A stretch of DNA of 64,000 bases from Euclidia mi (lineage: Eukaryota; Arthropoda; Insecta; Lepidoptera; Erebidae), in contig OX123199.2 of NCBI GenBank assembly GCA_944739405.2, positions 6,623,898 to 6,687,897 of the forward strand. Reading direction: 5' to 3'. The position numbers were made by a program, and so were the translations under genes. Under the pieces are notes generated by a model. It made no database searches, was not told where the DNA came from, and worked only from the letters and a program-made list of their open reading frames with translations. Of this stretch, positions 42,110 through 51,427 are shown piece after piece; the first letter of the stretch is position 1; each line of letters opens with the position of its first letter.

Positions 42110-42675
42110 CAGTAACCACCAACATGGAACCTCCTGTACGCAAATGATATTGTCTTAATCAGTGAGGACGCCAATAACTTACAAATTGAGCTGGAAAACT
42201 GGAGAGCAGCAGTAGAAACAGCTGGTTTGCGAATGAGTAGAGCAAAACCGAATACCTGTATTGTAACTACAGTAACGTCAACCCCTCTGACACCATCCAC
42301 CTGCAAGACACTCCATTAAAAAAAGTAAAGACCTTTAAATACTTAGGCTCTATCATTGCCAGTGACGGATCTATAGATGCGACGTAGCTCATCGAATAAA
42401 CATAGGATGGATGAAGTGGAAAGAACTGTCAGGAGTGTTGTGCGATAGTCGAATGCCGGTACACATAAAAGTAAAGTGTACAAAGCTGCATTCTGCCCAG
42501 TTCTGATACATGGTGCCGAGTGCTGGCCTCTAAAGAAAAAACAAGAAGACAAACTACACGCTGCAGAAATGAGAATGTTGTGTTGGGCCGGAGGTGTTAC
42601 GTTACTGGACCGTATACTAAATACACATATAGGTGACAGCTTCAGAGTAAGACCTATCCCTGACCTATTCCTTGA
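42110..42675 (+). pseudogene. RTE LINE RT, middle part of the split copy
   Basis: The plus strand shows WNLLYANDIVLISEDANNLQ (catalytic box YAND instead of YADD), 'FKYLGSIIASDGSIDA', 'FCPVLIHGAECWPLKK' and 'AAEMRMLCWAGGVTLLDRI', in the RTE order but over frameshifts. It continues at 43231-43710 after another insertion. Together with 27405-27523 it reconstitutes one LINE layout split over 16 kb. Confidence 0.75.
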
Positions 42676-42784
42676 AGGAAAATAATTATTAAATAAAATA
42701 CTGTGATATACATTAATATTAATGATAATTTTTAGATTAATGTAATTACATTAAATTAATCAAAAAATTTGACTTTAATATTAT

Positions 42785-43004
42785 ACATACATAGACTCAC
42801 GCCTGTTTCCCCGAAGGGGTAGGCAGAGGCATATTAAACGCCCACTTTTCGCCAGTGTTTTGATTCCACGTAATAGGTGGCGAGCCTATTGCCGCTTATT
42901 GGAACATTTTGTTTGCCAGAGCCTCGTCCGTTGATCGGCAGGTGCACCACTTGCAGGTGAGGTTGGCTTGGGACCCTAAGTTCTTGGTAGGAACCCTATG
43001 CAGC
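42785..43004 (-). mobile_element. Short retroposon with S1-type tail, reverse
   Basis: 220 bp flanked by perfect 12 bp duplications CTTTAATATTAT (42773-42784 and 43005-43016). Same unit as 7186-7402, with tail (catacata) on the left. Confidence 0.85.
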
Positions 43005-43016
43005 CTTTAATATTAT

Positions 43017-43230
43017 TGTAATTGAAATATGTATTAAATTGTAATATGTTAATAATTAATATGATGTAAAATTGATATTTAATGCATGATCCCAAAGTGT
43101 AATAATTATAACCATTTAAGAATGACTAAATTGCAATGCCCTAACAGGCCACTCTGTTCTAAGAACCTACATACCTTTTATTAACTTCTGTACACATACT
43201 GTGCAATAAAGAATTTGAATTTGAATTTGA
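43017..43230 (+). mobile_element. CR1/L2-like LINE 3' tail
   Basis: Ends 'gtgcaataaagaatttgaat' and 'ttgaatttga', a simple-repeat 3' end similar to the LINE at 4832. It was inserted within the RTE copy; its own 5' limit is masked by the SINE to its left. Confidence 0.5.
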
Positions 43231-43710
43231 GAAACTGAAAGAAAGCCGTCTCAGATGGTACATGTCACGCGGCGTCCACCTGAACACACGACTCAGAAAG
43301 TACTAACTCTATACCCACCTCCAAAACGACGAGGGAGACCCCGAAAAACATGGATAGCTACTGTAAATAATAGACTCACGCCTGTATCCCCGAAGGGGTA
43401 TGCAGAGGTGTAATATTGCACCCACATTTCACCATAAATTTTTAGGTCCCACGTAATAGGGGGCGCGCCTATTGCCGTACCGGGCACATTACCAGACTCC
43501 GTGCTGCTACTGAGAATTTCCTAACGGAAAAACTTAGCCCGAACCGGGAATCGAACCCAAGACCAATCCCACGCGCACATTTATGCCGCGAGACCAACGA
43601 GGCAGTCTGTAAATAATGATATGAAAAAAGCACGACCATCAGCCGAGACGACCCGGGACAGACAGTCCTGGCGAAGAATTGCTAGGAGAGCCGACCGCAA
43701 ATAATAGGAT
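43231..43710 (+). pseudogene. RTE LINE RT, C-terminal part
   Basis: 'KLKESRLRWY' followed by 'PPPKRRGRPRKTWIATVNN' and, after a nested SINE, 'RDRQSWRRIARRADRK' then stop and 'ggataaggcgagaaa' with an (ag)n tail. This is the typical RTE end ('SRLRWYGHV...RGRPKKTW', 'DR..WR...RRADP'). It completes the copy that begins at 27405. Confidence 0.75.
43372..43606 (-). mobile_element. S1 SINE inside the RTE copy
   Basis: 235 bp flanked by perfect 11 bp duplications CTGTAAATAAT (43361-43371 and 43607-43617). It has the reverse tail 'ccccgaaggggtatgcagag' and a reverse B box within 'cgggaatcgaaccc'. Confidence 0.85.
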
Positions 43711-44321
43711 AAGGCGAGAAAGAGAGAGAGAGAGTTTTTAATGGAGGTTTTCTCGTACTCTGCCTTATTTCAACTTCTCTGATACTTAATTTTACATACG
43801 CGAGGCAGAAAAGTGTAGTGCACTAGCATTGACAGGTCACTAGACTGTCGCATTTGTACCAGTGAACTAGTTCAACCCGAATCTATAATGTGACGTCATA
43901 TTTGTCGTTAACCTCTGCTATTACCTTGTTTCCTCGTATTACATTATGTTCGTCTTACAAATGAATCGTCGTTCACTGCAAATTGTTTTAAAATGGTTTG
44001 GCATTTTGATAGAATGTTTAGGTCAGTGCCAGCCATGATAAGGAGAATCTTCCTTTTTAGAGTTCCGTGGCCAAAAATAGCAAAAAACAGAACCATTTAT
44101 AAGGGTTCTGTTTTTTGCTGTTTTTGGCCATGCCATGTCTGTCTATCTGTTTGTCACAGCCACTTTATGCCGAAAACATTGAATACACATTTGAAAATTG
44201 GTAGGTAGCTGTATTCTGTAAACCACTTCACGACATATTAGAAAAAATAAAATAAAAATTAAATATTGAAGGGGCTCTCCATACATGTAACTGACACGAA
44301 AATTTTCTTTTTCATCTTTCA
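43711..44321. other. Unassigned DNA with a strong hairpin
   Basis: Apart from the inverted repeat at 44068-44130 and a following 'catgtctgtctatctgtttg' motif common to several TE leaders here, nothing is recognised. Confidence 0.4.
44068..44130. repeat. 63 bp hairpin (27 nt arms)
   Basis: 'tggccaaaaatagcaaaaaa' plus 'cagaacc' pairs with 'ggttctg' plus 'ttttttgctgtttttggcca', with a 9-nt loop and a single mismatch. It resembles the core of a very short fold-back element. Confidence 0.85.
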
Positions 44322-45712
44322 TCTATATATATATATATACTATAATAAAACTGTAGAGGTGAAAAAGTCTGTACATTAAAGATATTTTGACGAAAATTAG
44401 CTAAAAAATTTAGGAAAATGCTAAAAAGCAATACTTGATAATTTTTAGATTTTATGTCTGTCTGTCTGTCTGTCCGACGTCTTTCCCTATGTTGCTAAAG
44501 ATCTCTTAAATGGCGAAATTGATTTCAATAAAACTTACACTCTTGTACAAAGGATACTCAAACCTATAAAATAGTATATGTTACATCACAATCGGTTGAG
44601 TGGTTTTCGGTGTACAGCTTGACCTCTCCTTTGTACGTAGTCCCAAACAAAACAGGGATCATCCAAAACTGGATATTTATGTGATGCCATCTATGATCAT
44701 TATAAGTTTGTTAGTAAAAGTATAGTTAGTCTAAAAAGGTACCTTCGAAGTGTTTTATGGCTATTTACCCGACTTTAATAAAGGAGGTGATTCTTAATTT
44801 CGTCAGTATATTTTTACGTATTTTCGATAAATAAATACTCGAACCGAGGATATTTATAGTTATCCTTCCGACCGATAGATGTCACTATTTTCAAATAATT
44901 TTCTAGCAAAATAAATGTTTCTTGCAAAAAGACAATAATTATGTGTCAGGTATCTTTCTGTTATTAAAAAAATAATAGAGTATAATATTCGGCACTTTCA
45001 TAAACAAAAAGTCTCTGTGTCAAAATTTATTACAATGTCCACTTAATTTAAACGGTCAATCTCATTTATTTAAAATTATTATGTTTATATAATAGTTATA
45101 TAATCATTTCAATTTATTTTAAATGATAAAAACAATTACTATAGATCCTGTTTTCAATAAATTGTCGATTAGTCCATATTATTTTCTATCTCGGTCGGTT
45201 TGTATATGTAAACATAGATGGCGTTTTCTGAATGGCGGTGTTAAGATTCGCCGTGGATTGCTGAGGTTCTCGGTTAATTTTCTTTCGTTTTCGTCGGATT
45301 GGTGTCTTAGTCGTTTCTTTTGAATAATGAATGTGGATGTGTTTCTTTGATTTCTTTCGTTCATTCGTGTTCTGTACTTATACAGGTGTCTCATTATTCC
45401 CAAATTCCCACACCTCACGTACGTGGGCATCCGTGGGTGGGAGACTGAGGCCTGAATTCAGATAACTCTTGAGTAACTCAACGAGGCTATCTTACTTTCG
45501 GCAGGGCTGAATATTCGTAGCCCTGTGTGTATTTTCTAAATAAATCGCAGGGACAGACTTGAAACGGCTGCAATTGACCCCCGAACATGTTGTTTTTCAC
45601 ATGGTCAGTTATATGTGGCATGTTCACGAGTAAGCGGTAAAAATAATTTACATGTTATGAAGGTGGTAAAACAGTTAGATAATGTTGTGTATAAAGAAAG
45701 TCTCTAATGATA
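44322..45712 (+). mobile_element. Helitron H1, copy 2 (3' end cut off)
   Basis: From '(at)n actataataaaactgtaga' (the initial TC is blurred by an AT run) it follows H1 up to 'agtctctaatgata' and stops where H4 begins (A^TC at 45712/45713). It has the segment 'ttctgaatggcggtgttaag' uninterrupted, which provides the reference for the insertions in copies 1 and 3. Non-coding. Confidence 0.75.
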
Positions 45713-46019
45713 TCCCTACTATCCCTACTTCCCTTCTAATATTATAAATGTGAAAGTTTGTGAATATGTATGTATAGATGGATAGATGGATGTATGGATG
45801 GATGTTTGTTACTCTTTCACGCAAAAACTACTGAACGGATTTGGATGAAACTTTAGAGTAATAAAGTTTATACATCAGAATAACAGATAGGCTACAATTT
45901 ATAAAGATTTTGTATAATGCTGCCATAATAATATAAGGAAAAGTATCAACTAAGTCGGCAAAAATCCTGAACTCTGAAAGCTGTCTTCGCGTGCGTTGCC
46001 TAAACCGTAAAAGTTACTT

Positions 46020-46495
46020 GAAGATAGAGGCTCACTATGAAAAATTCAAGATGGCTGCCGTCACAAAATAGCGGATTACTTATTTTCCACATAATACCTC
46101 AATACGGGTATCAAATAAAAGGGCTTGATTCGTAGAATAGAGCTCACTATAAAAAATCCAAAATGGCTGTCGCCCCAAATTGGCGGATTACATATTTGCC
46201 ACAAATACCTCAATATGGGTATCGAATGAAAGGGCTTGATTGGTAGAATAGGCTCACTATGAAAAATCCAATATGGCTGTTGCCACAAAATGGCTGATTA
46301 CATATTTTCCACAAATACCTCAATATGGGAATCAAATGAAAGGGCTTGATTGGTAGAATTGACCTTACTATTAAAAATCCAAGATAGACGCCGCCACAAA
46401 ATAGCGGAAAACTTATTTTCCACAAATACCTCAATATGGGTATCGAATGAAAGGGCTTGATTGGTAGAATAGACCTCACGATGAAAACAGAATGA
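46020..46495 (+). repeat. Tandem array, 111 bp unit, about 4 copies
   Basis: 'gggcttgatt' recurs at 46121, 46232, 46342 and 46453 (periods 111, 110, 111). Units contain 'aagatggctgccg', 'cacaaatacctcaatatggg' and 'tatcgaatgaaagggcttga'. The motif CAATATGGGTATCG is shared with the H3 minisatellite. No protein is implied by the reverse open frames across it. Confidence 0.9.
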
Positions 46496-47141
46496 GATGT
46501 ATTAACAAACAAAACTAAGAACTTGAAAATAAAAAAAAAATAAAAAAAAAACATTCATTTTAATTTTGGGCGTGGCGTATCCAGAATTAATATTATGATA
46601 GAAATTTCACTTGCCCAACGATTTTATATTTGTCTGGTCAATACCCCAGATTGATGAGAAGTTTGGTGCGATCTGGCAGCTAGGACTTACCGAATTACTT
46701 CTTAGCTTTTGGTACATAACCTAACTAGATCATTTTTATTGTAATAAAACAGTGTAACACAAAAAAATATGTTTTTTACAATGCTCATTCTAGAGTAGTG
46801 TACTTATCAAATTGTTTTCACAATTGATAGATTTATTGCCTTTAGTATTTAATGTAGATGAACTTTGTCTTTACAGTAAGTAGTTTGGAAGAATAGTTTA
46901 AAAGTTATCACGATATAATTGGTATAAGCGCAGCGTCATTCAAAGCGCTTACAGAGGGGCGGTCTGATTATGTACTTTGTGTTAGGTAATGCTTTTAGTT
47001 TTTACTTTTGCTGCTATTCTATTCAGTAGATACATAAGCTCTTCAATAACTTTAATAATATACATACATACTAATCTTTACCTAAAGTTTGACGACTTTG
47101 AAAACAAAAGTAATGTCAAGTAGGTATTATCTATCTATACT
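46496..47141. other. Unassigned interior of H4
   Basis: AT-rich and non-coding; no further repeat was recognised. Confidence 0.4.
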
Positions 47142-49372
47142 TCTATACTAATATAATAAAGCGGAAGAGTTTGTTTGTTTGTTTGTTTATTTGTTTGTTT
47201 GTTTGTTTGTTTGAACGCGCTAATCTCAGGAACTACCGGTCGGATCTGAAAAATTCTTTTTGTATACGATAGCCCAGTTATTCCGGAAGGCTATAGGCTA
47301 TATAACATAACGCTTCGACCCTTTGGGGCCGGGCAAAAGGCTAAAAAGGCTAAAACATAATGTCGGCTAATCTCAGGAACTAGCAGTCGGATTTTAAAAA
47401 TTGTTATTGCCTATGATAGCCCAATTATTCCGAAAGGCTATATAAAATTACGCCAAAACTTTTAGGGGCCAGACAAAATAATAAAATGGTCAAACGAGAA
47501 GGGGGAGGGTTGGGTCAAAGGCAAAAAAAGGCTAAACGAATAGGATACGATCTATATGGGTATCGTTTTCGAGATTTTCAGGACGCTGATTAATGATATG
47601 AAATTTATTTAGTGATCCAAGATGGCGGACGGGAAATCAAAGATGGCGGATGAGAAAATTTTAAATATCAATATGGGTATCGCCTTCGATATTTTAAGGG
47701 GTGGAGAATCGAAATACAACATCTATTTCGTGATCAAAGATGGCGGATGGGCAATCAAAGATGGCGGATGGGAAAATTTTAAAAAATCAATATTGGTATC
47801 GTCTCCGATGTTTAAAGGGATGGGAAATCCAAATACAACATCTATTTCGTGATTCAAGATGGCGGATGGGAAATCAAAAATGGCGGATGGGAAAAATTTA
47901 AAAAATCAATATGGGTATCGTCTCCGATGTTTAAAGGGATGGGGAATCCAAATACAACATCTATTTCGTGATTCAAGATGGCGGATGGGAAATCAAAAAT
48001 GGCGGATGGGAAAATTTTAAAAATCAATATCGGTATCGTCGCCGATATTTTAAGGGATGGGGAATCCAAATCCGACATCTATTTCGTGATCAAAGATGGC
48101 GGATGAGAAATCAAAGATGGCGGATGAGAAAGTTTTAAAAAATCAATATGGTTATCGTCTCCGATGTTTTAAGGGATGGCGAATCTAAATACAACATCTA
48201 TTTCGTGATCAAAGATGGCGGATAGGAAATCAAAGATGGCGGACGGGATCTTTTTAAAGTCAATATGGGTATCGTCTCCGATATTTTAAGGAATGGGGAA
48301 TTCAAAAACACCATCTATTTCGTGATCAAAGATAGCGGATGGGATTTTTTTTTTAATCAATATGGGTATCGTCTCCGATGTTTGAAGGAATGGGGAATCC
48401 AAATACAACATCTATTTCGTGATTCAAGATGGCGGATGGGAAATCAAAAATGGCGGATGGGAAAAATTTAAAAAATCAATATGGGTATCGTCTCCGATGT
48501 TTAAAGGGATGGGGAATCCAAATACAACATCTATTTCGTGATTCAAGATGGCGGATGGGAAATCAAAAATGGCGGATAGGAAAAATTTAAAAAATCAATA
48601 TCGGTATCGTCGCCGATATTTAAAGGGACGGGGAATCCAAATCCGACATCTATTTCGTGATCAAAGATGGGGGATGAGAAATCAAAGATGGCGGATGAGA
48701 AAGTTTTAAAAAATCAATATGGTTATCGTCTCCGATGTTTTAAGGGATGGCGAATCTAAATACAACATCTATTTCGTGATCAAAGATGGCGGATAGGAAA
48801 TCAAAGATGGCGGACGGGATCTTTTTAAAGTCGATATGGGTATCGTCTCCGATATTTTAAGGAATGGGGAATTCAAAAACACCATCTATTTCGTGATCAA
48901 AGATGGCGGATGGGATTTTTTTTTAAATCTATATGGGTATCGTCTCCGATGTTTGAAGGGATGGGGAATCCAAATACAACATCTATTTCGTGATTCAAGA
49001 TGGCGGATGGGAAATCAAAGATGGCGGATGGGAAAAATTTTAAAAATCAATATGGGTATCGTCTCTGATGATTTAAGGGATGGTGAATCCAAATACAACA
49101 TCTATTTCGTGATCAAAGATGGCGGATAGATAATCAAAGATGGCGGACGGGATTTTTTTTTAAGTCGATATGGGTATCGTCTCCGATATTTTAAGGAATG
49201 GGAAAATCAATATTATATAAAAATCTATGTTTGTTTTTGCATCATTTATAGACCCTGGAATGATAAGAGATTAAGCGCTAAGTCAATGGTAACTTTGGAA
49301 AAGGGGCTTGGAAAAAAGGGAATTAAATAAAAACTCTTAAAAAGGCGATACGGAGTTCGCTGGGTCAGCTAG
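47142..49372 (+). mobile_element. Helitron H3 with minisatellite, free copy (E)
   Basis: Starts TCTATACTAATATAATAAAG, then a (gttt)n run, 'gaacgcgctaatctcaggaa' and two related 'aggctat' blocks. The centre is the 119 bp minisatellite. It ends 'gcgatacggagttcgctggg' + 'tcag' + CTAG (49369-49372) before T. It is nearly identical to the nested copies in H2-C and H2-D. The preceding base is T rather than the usual A. Non-autonomous. Confidence 0.85.
47620..49210 (+). repeat. H3 minisatellite, 119/97 bp units in a 571 bp higher-order repeat
   Basis: The unit contains 'aagatggcggatgggaaatc', 'caatatgggtatcgtctccg' and 'caacatctatttcgtgat'. The 'atctatttcg' landmark recurs 13 times between 47721 and 49100 with spacings 119, 119, 118, 119, 117, 97, 119, 119, 119, 117, 97, 119. 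The 97 bp spacing recurs every 571 bp, showing a five-unit higher-order period. The open frames across it are repeat artefacts. Confidence 0.9.
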
Positions 49373-49501
49373 TTTGTTTACATGTATGCTACACGGCTAA
49401 TGTGCAGATCCGTTTGTGATGAAATTTGATGAAACCTGGTGAAGTACAAAGGCTACTCTTTATTAAAATTTCATGCGAGCGAAGCCGCGGGCGAAAGCTA
49501 G

Positions 49502-50302
49502 TATTATATATGTGTATACATACATTGATTTTGAAAGATAAATGTTCCAAAAATTAGCACGGTTTTTAGCTAACCATTAATAAATTTTATCATCAATTCA
49601 TTATTTACACGCCGCAAGCAAATCAAGCACTGCTAGGATTTGCTTTTATTTAAAATCTACTACCAAATTGTCCACCAATCGCGAAATACCCATTTTGGTG
49701 ACTGTTGAACGCGTGTAATTTTTTTGTAGGTGTCGGATCAATGAAGACTTTTTAGTGCAGTTGTTGTTTAATAGTATAACTTAGTGTATCTATGCAATTT
49801 AAAATACTATCTAAATAAACACTATATAGCAAAATGTTTAAACATACACGCAAAGACACTAATAATTATATCCTATTAAACATATTGTATGCAAATTTAA
49901 ATAGTATTTGCTTGTTGTGTTAAACATTTTTTGGTGTCATATGTATTGTAAACGGTATAGCGTATTAAACATAGCCATGCAATAAGTATAAATTCGTATA
50001 CAATTTTTAACAAAATGTACTAAAAGTAGTAGCAAAATTTACTAAAAAAGATCTTTTCTTTTATCGAGCTATTCAACTTAGTCTTGTAATGCGACAAGTT
50101 GTTGAGACAGGCCATAAATAGAAAGTGTCATTTAAAGAACAAAGTATCTTTACTGAAAAGAAATCTGCAAGAAAAAATATAAAATGTAACACAGACATTG
50201 TAACAGGAAGTTGAACCAAAAACGTCTAAAAGGAAAACAAGGAAATGTCTAAGGAAGCTATACACATAAAAACGAATGGCACATCATCTTTGGTATCTGA
50301 TA
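49502..50302. other. Unassigned AT-rich DNA
   Basis: No gene or recognisable element is seen. Confidence 0.4.
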
Positions 50303-50400
50303 CATCCACCTTCATCACCATCAGCCTGCCATAGTCCATTGCTGGATGTAGGCCTCTCCAATGGCACGCCACTGAGCATGATTTTCGACTTTAATAACAC
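50303..50400 (-). mobile_element. LINE 3' fragment
   Basis: 'tcatcaccatcagcctgcca', 'tagtccattgctggatgtag' and 'gcctctccaatggcacgcca' form the reverse complement of a very common lepidopteran LINE 3' end (usually followed by (gatgat)n). Confidence 0.6.
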
Positions 50401-50728
50401 ATGCAGCGAGAGCAAAAACGTTCAATCAGCAAAACTACGAAAAATTAAGTTTGGGTCTCCTCTTGCTATAAACTCCTGTTTTTATTCCACATTGTTTCAA
50501 ACATCAGCTAAGGTCTTGTACACCGGACGTCTCTATTACTCCAGGGTAGTACGTAAAGCCGTTGAAATTACAAAACACAACTATTTCAACCGGGAGGATG
50601 TATAGAAGATTATCAACAACTTGGAATCCAGTCATCAATAAGTGTAAACACCGCAGCAGTGATAAAACTCAACAGTGTGTTGACGTCATTAGTGTATTGT
50701 ATCGAAGTACCGACAGTGCGGTTAAAAA
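50401..50728 (+). pseudogene. Retroelement ORF C-terminal fragment, possibly Penelope-like
   Basis: The plus strand reads 'VVRKAVEITKHNYFNREDV' and, one frame over, 'RRLSTTWNPVINKC', then stays open to a stop near 50728. I recall 'R.A.EI.KH..FNRE.G..LS.TW.P.I' as the tail that follows the GIY-YIG endonuclease in Penelope-like and related elements. The GIY-YIG core itself is not present. Frameshifted and truncated; the family is tentative. Confidence 0.35.
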
Positions 50729-51122
50729 CTAAAATAAAAATCAAGTGAGGGTAGGTGCCAAACCCCACACGGACGGCGTTGAGCTCACACCTGTCCCGTC
50801 GTGACCATGACCAGAGCAAGTTGTTCAAAACGTTGGCAAATACCGAGGTATTTGTGCCTTAAATATCTTATTTATCGCGAGTAAAATAAACTTGTATAAC
50901 GTATAATAATTGCGAAAGTTAAAATCGTTCACTGCCGTAATGATAAGATATCCATAATCAAGCAGATCCACGTGACTTTTTCATCTCTATTGATGAGTTT
51001 GGTTGATTTAACCTAACTGAACTACCCAGCGAAAAACGTGAGTTATTTTCTTACACAACAATAAAATTGGCCCGCACTGAACAAGTCGAGTTAAGAAATG
51101 TGAAAAGATTTATATTAAAGTA
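50729..51122. other. Unassigned DNA left of the palindrome
   Basis: Possibly the 3' UTR of the preceding retroelement ('cacacctgtcccgtcgtgac' looks conserved to me); otherwise nothing recognised. Confidence 0.35.
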
Positions 51123-51213
51123 CTAGCTGCTGCCCGCGACGTCGTCTGCGTGAACGCTTTACAGCACCTAACTATTAAATAAATACCTACTATTATACCT
51201 TTTAAAAAATACG

Positions 51214-51358
51214 TGGCGGCGATAGCCCAGTGGTTTATGTAACGGACTGCCGAGACGATGGTCTTGGGTTCGATCTCCAGCTACCCCGGGCACACACCTA
51301 TGACTTTTCGAAGTTATGTTCGTATTAAAAAATATTAATTAATTATCGCTCGCTTAAC
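51214..51358 (+). mobile_element. S3 SINE in H2-C
   Basis: A box TAGCCCAGTGG and B box GGTTCGATCTCC, then 'cctatgacttttcgaagtta' as in other S3 copies. The mirrored copy is at 63193-63338. Confidence 0.7.
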
Positions 51359-51398
51359 AATGTGCCCGGTAGATGGATAGCCATCTACCGGGCACATT
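51359..51398. repeat. 40 bp perfect hairpin
   Basis: AATGTGCCCGGTAGATGG, 4-nt loop ATAG, then the exact complement. It directly follows the SINE. Mirrored at 63153-63192. It repeats the 'gtgcccggtag' SINE motif, so it may be a fold-back of SINE sequence. Confidence 0.85.
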
Positions 51399-51427
51399 GG
51401 CTCGCCCCTTTTCTTCTTTATATTTAA

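Larger units (their letters stand above)
45713..49501 (+). mobile_element. Helitron H4 (with nested H3)
   Basis: Starts TCCCTACTATCCCTACTTCC after an A, then 'attataaatgtgaaagtttg' and 'cactctttcacgcaaaaact'-like sequence of a widespread insect repeat. It ends 'gcgagcgaagccgcgggcga' + 'aag' + CTAG (49498-49501) before T. Inside are a 111 bp tandem array (46020-46495) and Helitron H3 (47142-49372). No coding capacity. Confidence 0.65.

Noticed and set aside
47622..49129. Open frames of 68-97 codons across the minisatellite (also 51670-53179, 61372-62881)
   Set aside because: They exist only because the repeat unit lacks stops in some frames. The products are repetitive and identical between copies, with no domain.
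47620..49210. Regular repeats that could suggest a CRISPR-like array
   Set aside because: Units are contiguous 119/97 bp minisatellite repeats without unique spacers, inside a eukaryotic Helitron.
50613..50828. Reverse frame of 71 codons
   Set aside because: Antisense to the retroelement fragment at 50401-50728; no motif.
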